From Polydactylus sextarius (Eukaryota; Chordata; Actinopteri; Polynemidae), in the NCBI GenBank assembly GCA_016801845.1, contig CM028924.1, positions 6,160,501 through 6,224,500 on the forward strand: a stretch of DNA of 64,000 nt, in the 5' to 3' direction. Each line of letters begins with the position of its first letter. The stretch's first letter is position 1. The position numbers and the translations under genes are program-made. Positions 52,037-61,861 of this stretch are shown one piece after another. The notes below the pieces were generated by a model. The model worked only from the letters and a program-made list of their open reading frames with translations, was not told where the DNA came from and ran no database searches.

Positions 52037-55000
52037 CAGCAGGTCAACGCAGGGGTGTGGGAGCTTGATGTTACAGAGGCTTTGGACCCATTCAAATCAA
52101 TCTCTTACATCAGAAACAATGAGATTGTTGCCTGTGCTGTAGAATTCAGTCTGCTTCTTGTCTCACAGCTAGTTATTGTTCGATGGCTGATAACATATTC
52201 ACACCATATGAGGACATATTTAAACATCAAGATGTGATAGTGGTTTTATATTTCTACATGTGACACCTCAGCCAAAGATTGAGAAAATGAAATGACCTGA
52301 ATTATGACTCAATATAACATCCAGTCATTCTCATTCTCCCACACACATACACATAGAGATGACTTTTATTTTGTGAACTACAGTTTTTTTTGGTGAACTG
52401 TTGTAATAAGCCTTTTCCTATTGGAGGATGAAACATGGGCACCAAGACTGATTCATTGCACTTTGGTTTTTCGAGCAAAAGGAACCTATAGGACCCAAAG
52501 TGAACACACCTCCACCCCTTAACAAATCTCAACATAAATATATTATTAGAAATATTCTAACCATTTTATACAAATAGCTTCTTACAACAACAACTTTAAC
52601 TTTTTATCTCATTAGCAGGCTTTAAAATTTAGCTCAGTAAACCCTTGAGAAAGAAAAACAGTATTTTTTTTTACGTGAGCAGCTTTGAACATTTATCTTA
52701 TTTAGATGTTTAAAGAAACAGTTTTAACACAATTTACAATCACCAGAGTTTTTGAAAAATCCTTAATCGCCCAGCTGTTAGCAACATCCTTCCTTATGTT
52801 TCCTTATGTTGTACAAGCAGCAGAGCTACATAGCTACAAAGCTGAACATGGTGACAGAATAGAACAATAACTATCTGCTTGCCTGCTAACAAATGAAAAA
52901 ATTGGCATGTTAAGTTCACTCAGTATACCAGAGTCTCATTTGTCACTGTCTCTTTTCTTCTTTACTCCTCTTCTTCCCTATACTCTTGTTATTTTGCTCT
53001 GAAATTACAAACTTTACAACAAGCTAGTGGGCAGTGCCTAAGATTCTGGCCGTCAACTGATCGTAGCGTTAAAAGGGGTGCTCATACAACTGTTGCTGAT
53101 GTGGATTAAGTATATAATTAACCATCTTTGGAGCAGCAGCTTGGGGCCACTCATGGATTGGATTTGAAGAGCCAGCCTCAGTCCTGCTGTCATGCAGTCC
53201 TGTGCAGCTCTGTAACAGGACATACATGTTGTAATTTGGCATGAAACACTAACACCAACAGCATAATTTTTGCAGAAATACACCATAACTCATATTGTGT
53301 GAAGACTGATTAGGAAGTAAATATAAATGCAACAGGTCAACAAGACTGACATTTTAATCTGTATCTGTGGCCACTGGTGAATATTTAACAGCCTTTAAAA
53401 AGATTTTCATTTCTAAATGAGTCTGTGACAAATATTACTGAGCTGAACAAAGCTTCATTAACTAGATAACTACAGATGCTGAAATGTTCCAGTGATGGTT
53501 GTTATTGCAGTTAAATCAGCAGCTGCTTTTAAGCCACAGATAAAGTGCATCAGCTGTGAGAGTGGAAAGCATAGAAATACCAGTGTGGTAGGAGTGAGTA
53601 AAGAGGGTTGAGTAGCTGATGGTCAGTGTGTTGAACAGTGCACGCCTCTTTATTCAGGCTGCTGAATTTCCAACCAGTAAATGTGTGAAGCTGAGGCACT
53701 AATTGTTTCTGGGGTTTTCTTTTAACGTTATGATACTAGACTGTTCTTCTTCTATGACCATTCTTCACACATAAAGCCCAGAGCGTTAAGAAGTCAATAA
53801 AGTAATTTGACGCAGCCCCATATATCGCCCTTCTGGAGTTTCACTCAATTAGCACATGGATCAGTTGCTGAGACCCTGAAGCAGATTCATCTGTGCACTT
53901 TAAAAGCTTGAGAAATGCTGTGTTGTAAAATTCACCAGGACAAGGTAGTACGCTGGGATCTGGGATCTCTAAACTCTAATTAGAGCTTGAATATCCCAGA
54001 CTGGAGTATCTAATGATGAAAGGTAATGATGAAAGCGTCTCTCAGCCGCTTTAGAATCTCTTTGTCTGTGTCTCACCTGGATATATTCAGTTAGCTACGC
54101 ATGTGACTGTTGCAGGGCTCATTTGCATTATACTTAAGAGCTTTTGATGATATTGCTGGTGTGAAGGAGAAAAGACAGCAGCGCTGGGTGCTATGACTGT
54201 GCCCTGTGCAGTATAAGCAAATCAAAAAAAACAAAAAACAATATGGTTCCAACATGCATGGTTTACTGTGCAGTCTCTTCTCACTGCACCAAGACCACAA
54301 TCTGTTCTCTGCTGTATCTGTGTCCGTACAGTCCTGCATTGATAATGAACACAGAGAAGTCGAAATATGTTTAAGCTCCTTCCTACTTTCCTTCTCTGCC
54401 AGAGAGAGATATGTCATGATTTTCTCTGTCTGTGTGGTTCGATAAGCTCAGTGGAAGTGACAGAGCCCCTCCACAATAATGGAGTGCAACACTTTTGGAC
54501 ATGTGGAAATGAGCAGCTCAGAGTATAAGTGGAGTGGCTATATGGTGTTACAGTGGCTGGAACCGTTCATACATGATGAACAAGGTTCAGGATCACACAG
54601 CACAAAAGCACCAGCAACAAGTTGTTTGACTTGAAGTGTTGTTTTTTGACTTGAATGAAGCTAGACGTGTGATATTAGGAGTCTCACTGGACTACAGAAG
54701 TCTGTCCATATGTGTGTTCAGCCCTTAATCAGCCCTTATGTGCTGTCTGACTGTCTGTTCTACATGTGTCTGCTTAGAACTCTTTCAAAGAGCTGCACAT
54801 TACAGATAAAACGGAATCTATGGAAGTCAAACAGATTGAAATAAAAGCAGTTGCTGTGGGGAGATGTGGGGTCGGGTTTGCAGAAGTGAATATTTGGTTA
54901 AAAGAGGTCCCTGAACCAAAACGACCAAAAGCAAAACCCATAGACCATAACAAAAACCAGTCTTATTTCCCTCAAATGTTAGGATGTTCATAATTAAATT

Positions 55001-58000
55001 CAGTGATGTGAACAGTTATTTAATTATAACAAGAAATAAGACACAGAAATTCACTTGATCCCAGAAAAATATTTAAACATAGAAATGTTCATTGTTTGTG
55101 ATTGTTAGAATGCCCTTGTCCTCCACCATAATAAATCTTACTATACATCAATAAAAAGTACGTGAAGTGAAAAACATTTAGGTTGTAATGGATTAAAGAT
55201 GACAATATCGATTAAGCCATTTTACAGCCAAAGAAAAGGAAGAGTAGATTTACAGTTCTATTCCCTGGCTCTGTCATTATATCTATAAGAAAGATAAGAG
55301 CATTTTCACCTCAGCTCTCACTGATTAGTATTCAGCAAACTATATCATCACCCAAAATGTGAGGAAAGACAAACACTCCCATTAGCTGCAGAGTAGCATG
55401 TTAGCTAATGTCACTGCACAGATTAAACAAAGGTATCAGTTACTCAGCAGCAGCTCATATGAACGATTATGAATGATTCAATGCTTAATTTGATTTAACA
55501 TTCCCAGTTATAATGATGCAGAATTCATGACGAGCAAATCTGCATAAGAACCAGAAATAAAATCTTTTAAATTCCAGGACAGAACCTGTGTCTATGTTAC
55601 CTTAATACAACTCGACAGCCAACAGAAAGACACAAAATCAGGATTTTCCATTTTAATCTGATTCATTTCAAGTCTGGAATCACAACTGAATAAATGTAGT
55701 AAACATTATGTGAGAACCAGAACCTCAGAACAGAATCAGCTTTAAAAGCATTTTTTTAAAAACTAGAAAACAACCCATTCCCCCAATGCTTCAGCCTGAC
55801 ATAATGGGAATAACAGCCCTCGTTGTCCAGCCTCTGACCCGCTCCACCTCTGTGCTCATTCAGGTAAGATAATGACTGTGTCAGTTATAGAATTGAACGG
55901 AGTAATGATAGCACATTATTACCATATCTGGCCCTGCTGTCACTGATGAGGGCGCCGCAGAGTTACAAGCTGCAATAAACCCCACAGGAAATGATGAATG
56001 ATGCCATATCCAGCTGGCAGAGGAAACACGCTGGGACGTGGCATCATCATGTTCCATAACTGCTCCTGTTGCTCATAAACATCTTTATTTCCCAGCTGAC
56101 TTGTGGTCATAGTAAAAGTGAGATTTTCTGCTTTACAGTAACATTAAGATCAGACTGAGGATTCACTAAGGAAATGTTACATCAGTTTACCTTCTAGTAC
56201 AGGTTCAATTCAGGACTGAACACTGTTTGTGCCTGTTGCACATAGTGAATGAAGAGTTGGTTCACTGACCTGTGGATCCAGAAGTACATTTTCTTATGGG
56301 CCAAACGTCTGATGACCTGTAACATCAGCTGGAAAAACTTATTTTACTACTTCCTGAAACAGGCTTCATGTGAAGGAATTTCATCATTTATGGTTTTTGA
56401 GGAAAAACCTGCTCAGAGGAGACTCATCTGACCAATTTTCTGCAAAGTCTTAAGTTTGATCCCCTCACACTCGTCTTAAGTGTCAGTGTCCTTCATTTTG
56501 GTGCTGTACCTTCCACTTTTCTGTTTTCTCAGGTTTGAGAAGAAGTAAATTGCAGTTAAAATCCTTTTGATGATGATTAAAAAAATAATGTTTCTTGTGT
56601 TGTTTTTCCATCATGACCTGCTCCCTGATGCACTGTGTGAGCTCGAGGAGCACGAGGATTCAACAACTGTGAGTTTCATCTTTTGTTGCTTCATTTTCAG
56701 CAGTCACTGCCTGAATTCCCCTGAGCAAGGCGATGGTCGTGCTGCTGTGTGAGAACTCAGCAGTTTAAGCCTCAGTCCTGCCAAGAAAAGCATGTCAACC
56801 GAGCCATAAAGCCACTGTTCGGAGTGTACGAGCCTAAAGAAGCGTTTGATGAGGAGGCTCGTGTGTGTCTATGGTTGGTTAAACATTGTAAATCCTCATT
56901 TTAATGCTGTGATTTAAAATGTCGGTTCAGCTTCTCACAGCAGAGGGCAGCAGTGGTAAAATTATGATCAGCCTCTCCCTCTCTCTCTCTCTCTGTGGTG
57001 TCTATCTCTAGGTTTCCCAACTTTCCCAAGCTTGTTTTGATGAACTAATTTCTAAAACCTTCTTCAATAAACCTTTGACATGGTTGAACTTTGAACATTC
57101 TCTCCCTCACGAATAAACAATGAACTGGTGGAATAAGATGAAGGAAAGTGGAAAATGAAAGGACATTTGATATTAAGGAGGTTTAGAAAAACAAAATAAA
57201 ACAAAAAAAAAAAAAAAACAGCAAAACTGACTTTCCTCAGGAAAAAAACCTCTGTCTGCAGCCCACCACCCCCCAAAAAACAATTCTCACCTGTCATTTA
57301 TCTGAAATTCCCATGGTAATGTTTAAAAAAATACTACTGTGCAACTAACAATTTCTTGTACCATTTAGTGATATAGTGTGTGTGTGTGTGAGATGTATTA
57401 CAGTATATTCCCTGTTGCTGTGATGCCTTCACTATATTTTAAATTGAGCTGTGGTTTGTTTTTGCTGACGCATCTTATTGTAGCTGTTGATCATTTACGA
57501 GGTGCAGAGATGTATTCATCAGGGAGCTCCTTCTGTCTCTCACATACACACAAACACAATGTTCATTCTCCTCTCCTCCCCGGTGTGAAAGATGAATAAT
57601 GATATAACACCCAGACAGCAGAGCCCCCTTCGCTTTTCTTCTAAAACAATGTTTTCCCTCCAAATGAGTTTCTCTGAAACCAGCTCTCTTATGACACCGT
57701 GTGCATTAGTCTTATTTTTGCTTGTTTCCTCTTAATGAACCGAGAGGGTCAATAATTCACCGAGCTCCACGCGTTTCAGCGTCTAATAGCCTGTCATCAA
57801 CAGCCATAACTTTATACTCGCCTCATTAACGCACTGATCTGCTTCATTATCACAAAATCATCTTATGTGAACAAGCCAACCCAGAGAAGGAGGGTAGAGC
57901 TAACGGGTGTCTCTGGTTCAGATATTTTTCTCAAACTTTAAAGGAACCTGAAGGATGTTGGATGCTTTTAAATGATACATCTGGTAATTGTTCTGAAACT

Positions 58001-58594
58001 GGATAAGATCATATCATATCACTGAAACACTGAAACACTAGATTTAAAATACAGCAGTCTAATACCTCATACCTCATGTTCACAACCAGTCCACAGAAAC
58101 ATAAACTGTCTGGATGAATCTGTTTCTCCATCTTGATTCTCCTGCAGGAACCGATATCTCAGTGATAATACTAGAACGTTAACACTAGAACTCGTTAAGT
58201 ACATGATAATAATGGGAATGTGTGCACATGGAATTAAACAATAGTTGTCTAGTGTTGTTTTTTATAATATCAAAACAATTCAAAAATAAAATATTTGCAT
58301 ATTTGTGTCAACTCAGAGCAGTCTCTAAAGGATCTGTGGTCAAACTGACATCAGTAGCTGGGTCAGAAAATCAGATATGAAACAGTTCCATCTATTATCT
58401 ATCTTATACTACTGCTTGTCCTGTTGATGGTCACAGGGGGCTGGAACCAATCATAATAGACTGTGTCATAGTCACACCTACAGGCATCATCTTCCTCTTC
58501 CTTCCTTCCTTCCTCACGCTCCCCCCCTAAAACCACCAAGCATCCAAGGAAGGGATATTGGGACCAATAAACAATAATGTCCAAACAATGAACT

Positions 58595-58980
58595 ACAATA
58601 CGTCTACTTTGAAGTCTTTTGGAGTGCGGGGGCCACCACACTGTGGTGGCATCAGCCATCTTTCATGGTGTGGTCTGCTGTAGGAGCAGCATCAACATAA
58701 CTGACAGGAAGAAACTGGACAAACTGATCGGGAAGATCAGCTTTGTACTGGGATGCCCCACGGAGATAGTTGAGGTGGTGGGGGAGGAGGATCATGGCTA
58801 ATCTGTCATCTGTGATGAAGAACGATTCCCAACCTCTGCACTCACTGGTCTGTAGAGCTTTTTCAGTTGTGGTCTGCTTCATCCTAAATGTGTGAAAGAA
58901 CACAACTGCATGTCATTCATGTAAACTGTAAATTCTTGTAACAACCCCTTTTTCATGTTACTCTGGACAATTTCTTCTAA
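58595..58980 (+). pseudogene. Decayed LINE reverse-transcriptase C-terminus
   Basis: The plus-strand frame reads VASAIFHGVVCCRSSINIT, DRKKLDKLIG, LGCPTEIVEVVGE, a stop, then, after a +1 shift, MKNDSQPLHSL, and back in frame LLHPKCVKEH. The order and motifs (VVCWGSS, DRKKL-KL, VLGCPLD-VEVV, HPLH-TL, HPKC-KER) are those of the C-terminal end of Rex/L2-type fish non-LTR retrotransposons. It carries stops and a frameshift and is 5'-truncated, so it is inactive. The family name is not certain. Confidence 0.8.
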
Positions 58981-59612
58981 ATTATCTTCTAAAATGATCT
59001 TTTTTTATTTTTACCTTCATGATCTTATTGCTCCTCTGTCTTAAAGGAATTCATATTTTAAAGTGGTTGGTATATGTTTCACAAAAGGCAAAAATTAAGT
59101 GACCTTTTTGTGAGATAAAGTAAAGACAATGTCAAAGTCCCTGAGGCCAGAACAATTAAGAAGAAAATAAAAGTTAAAACCAAAGTAAACCTGCACATTC
59201 AAACAAACACGCAGACATCAGTTTTATGATGTTTGCAACTTGCAGTCTTTGCTAAAATAAATGAATAAATAAACGACTTAAATTTGGGAGTCAATAAAAA
59301 AAAACAAGATGAGCATGGAAGAAAAACAAACCAACAGTGATTTTCTCTAACCGCAGAGAAGAAATGGAACCAGAGTCTAGTTCATCGCATGTGGAACTGA
59401 TTTAAATTTAATTACAGAAATAAAGAAGCTGAGTAAGACATCGTGCTCAAATGTTTCATATCAGCAACAGACTCAGAGAGTATCAGAGGAGGTGTCAGTG
59501 GAGAGGAAGGAGCTTTTTGCTCTGTCCAACAAGTCGTACGGTCGCACACTTTGGCATCGGTGGCCAAACAACACGTCATAGTTGTAGAGATACAAAAAAT
59601 GTCTGTAGTCCC

Positions 59613-59613
59613 A

Positions 59614-59668
<55 letters not shown>
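59613..59668 (+). repeat. Compound (CT)n(CA)n microsatellite
   Basis: About 10 CT units then about 18 CA units, near-identical in layout to the tract at 12.2 kb. Confidence 0.95.
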
Positions 59669-59670
<2 letters not shown>

Positions 59671-59827
59671 ACATAAGCCTCTCCCCTCCTTGCTGACTGG
59701 TTTTTAATATGTTCATGCACACACTGACACATACTCTGATCTGGAGCTGTTAGAGGTCAACAGGTGTTGTGGACATTTCAGCAGTGTAATGATGCGTTTT
59801 GGCCAGCAGAGTGCAGTAGCAGGTACA

Positions 59828-59829
<2 letters not shown>

Positions 59830-59858
<29 letters not shown>

Positions 59859-60054
59859 CTAAATATTCCTCATGTTGTGTCCCCATAACATAAATCATTG
59901 ATTTTTAAGTTAAAAACATGTTTTAAGGTTTGGTTTAGGTTAAAATGAAGGCACAAGTAGTAGTTATGATTGTGATCAAGTTTCCACGAAATGAACGTTA
60001 AGTCAGAGAAACATGACTGTGTGTGTGTGTGTGTGTGTGAGTGTGTGTGTGTGT
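59830..60054 (-). repeat. GTCCCC-type short element between (GT)n tracts, copy 4
   Basis: Reverse orientation, between two (GT)n tracts. It contains GTTGTGTCCCCATAACATAA and TTTAAGGTTTGGTTTAGGTT. The inverted-repeat core is mostly lost. Confidence 0.55.
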
Positions 60055-60144
60055 ATTGGAAAGAATTCTGCTTTCCCCTTGGCAATGTGTGTGTTCCTGA
60101 TTCAGGAGTTTTTTACATGTGTGTTTATGCTTCAGTCTGTTGGC

Positions 60145-60146
<2 letters not shown>

Positions 60147-60210
<64 letters not shown>
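60147..60210 (+). repeat. (GT)32 microsatellite
   Basis: The longest pure dinucleotide tract in the window. The Cys-Val frames across it are artefacts. Confidence 0.95.
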
Positions 60211-60214
<4 letters not shown>

Positions 60215-60849
60215 GGTAAAGTATGTCAGGGACAAAACATCAATAAGAACATGTGGAGACTGTCTGACTGAGAAACGAGCAAAGAAAGGAAGGCAATGGG
60301 GGAATAGTAGAAAAGGAAAGATTAGAGGGGAAATGGGGGAGAGAATGGAAAAGAAAGCAAAGGGAAAGGAAGAAAACTGATGTAAGAGTGAGAGAAGTGG
60401 TGAGAGCACAAGAAATGAAATGACATAAAACGTTAAGAGATCAGCACTTAGACGTCAAAGAATGAGAGAAAGTGACAGGAAAAGGATAAAGTAAAGAGTA
60501 ACAAAGGAAGACGTTAGGTTTGCAATTCCTCTGTAATTACTGCTCCATATGCAAGAGTGTGTGAGTGGAAAACTAAACTAAAATTCCGAGGCCTCCAAAT
60601 GAAAAATGAAGATATAAATGTGAAAATCGGACAGAGCGAGGGATGATGAGGAGGGAGCTGGTTAGTGACAGCTTCCAAAATAAAAGCCACAGGAATCTTC
60701 TCTCTCTCTCTCTCTGTTTCTGTCTCTCTTTCTCGTTCTCTTTTACCAACAAACATCTTTTTTTATTTTGTCTGCACACCATTCAATAAATACAAAATAC
60801 AAACCAGCTTCATATTCATACACAACAATGATAGAAAAAAAAATATGAC

Positions 60850-60855
<6 letters not shown>

Positions 60856-60890
<35 letters not shown>
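60856..60890 (+). repeat. Poly(A) tract, 35 bases
   Basis: A pure adenine run downstream of chrd, in intergenic DNA. Confidence 0.9.
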
Positions 60891-60891
<1 letters not shown>

Positions 60892-61067
60892 AGAAATAGC
60901 AGAGTAGCAACGGGATCAACAGGAGGTGAGGACGAATTAGATCCGAACTGACCGAAGACATGAGTCACAGTTACATTCTCACTGTGGTTTTGTGTTACAG
61001 AGTCTGGACCCACCTTCTGCCAAACGGGAAGATTATTGTGTTTCAGTATTGCTAATTAGTCATATTC

Positions 61068-61069
<2 letters not shown>

Positions 61070-61101
<32 letters not shown>

Positions 61102-61131
61102 TGCACAAACACACACACACACACACACACA
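61070..61131 (+). repeat. (CA)n double tract
   Basis: Two CA tracts split by AATGCACAAA, 300-370 bases beyond the predicted chrd polyadenylation signal. Confidence 0.95.
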
Positions 61132-61431
61132 TTCTCATAGATTTAACACTGTAGCTGTGGCTGTGCTTCACAAAGAAGCTCTGTCAATTTAACATGTAAA
61201 AACAACAGCTGGAGCATAAATCCTGGTGTCCAGCTGTACTTTATATTCCTACATTGACACCTTTTTGTCCTGTTGAGCTGCTTTTGAAAAATTGAATCAA
61301 AAAATAAAAAAAAGTTTCCAGCAAAAAAGCAGAAGGCAGCAGGTTTATAAAGTCCGGTTGGTCCTCTTAGTTGCTTCATCCTCATGAGTCTATTTCCATT
61401 TCATTTACTCCACTGTCTCTGCTCATCTCTG

Positions 61432-61437
61432 TTTATT
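61432..61437 (-). terminator. Polyadenylation signal of chrd
   Basis: The minus strand reads AATAAA about 100 bases beyond the chrd stop codon. It is the first canonical hexamer downstream, so the predicted 3' UTR is short (about 120 nt). A longer alternative UTR cannot be excluded. Confidence 0.5.
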
Positions 61438-61535
61438 ACAATCCTGAAGCTGATAACAGGGTGGGTGTGGGGAGGGAGGGGCAGGCTCCTGGTAAAAGTG
61501 GGGTTTTTGGTGAGGTGGGGGGTGGGGGGTTCAGT

Positions 61536-61600
61536 TCAGTGTCTCCAGGTTCGTCTTTTGTCTGGAAGTTTCACCGTTAGATCGTCTTCCTCTTTGGAAT
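61536..61600 (-). CDS. chrd: chrd terminal exon and stop
   Basis: Two bases, twenty codons and a TGA stop (61538-61536). It encodes DSKEEDDLTVKLPDKRRTWR followed by a final His. A hydrophilic acidic tail ending WRH is the form I recall for fish and amphibian chordins; human ends differently. The acceptor is TTTCCTGTAG. Confidence 0.93.
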
Positions 61601-61814
61601 CTACAGGAAACGAAGAAGGAAAGAAAAAATGTCATTAAGACATGAGTTCATCTCACAGCTGACATTGTATCACATCATTACTCTCAAACAAATTCACTCA
61701 AATCCTTTTCTGCAGCAGTGTTGGAGATATTAAAGGAATTTCAATATGAATTTGAAATAAGACTCTCTGTGGACAGGAAAACTCCCTAGTTAAAGACAAA
61801 CAGTCAGTTAGAGC

Positions 61815-61861
<47 letters not shown>

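Larger units (their letters stand above)
51701..61431. other. Intergenic DNA between the CpG island and the chrd 3' end
   Basis: Mostly AT-rich unique sequence from 52.1 to 58.4 kb with few simple repeats. A LINE relic lies at 58.6 kb, and a dense microsatellite cluster fills 59.6-61.2 kb. Frames such as 54091-54417 and 56567-56752 show no family resemblance or splice context. Nothing resembling THPO was seen. Confidence 0.6.

Noticed and set aside
34485..61431. THPO or POLR2H expected from human synteny
   Set aside because: Scanned the visible frames and saw no cytokine helices or RPB8-like sequence. Short exons could be missed, so absence is not proven.
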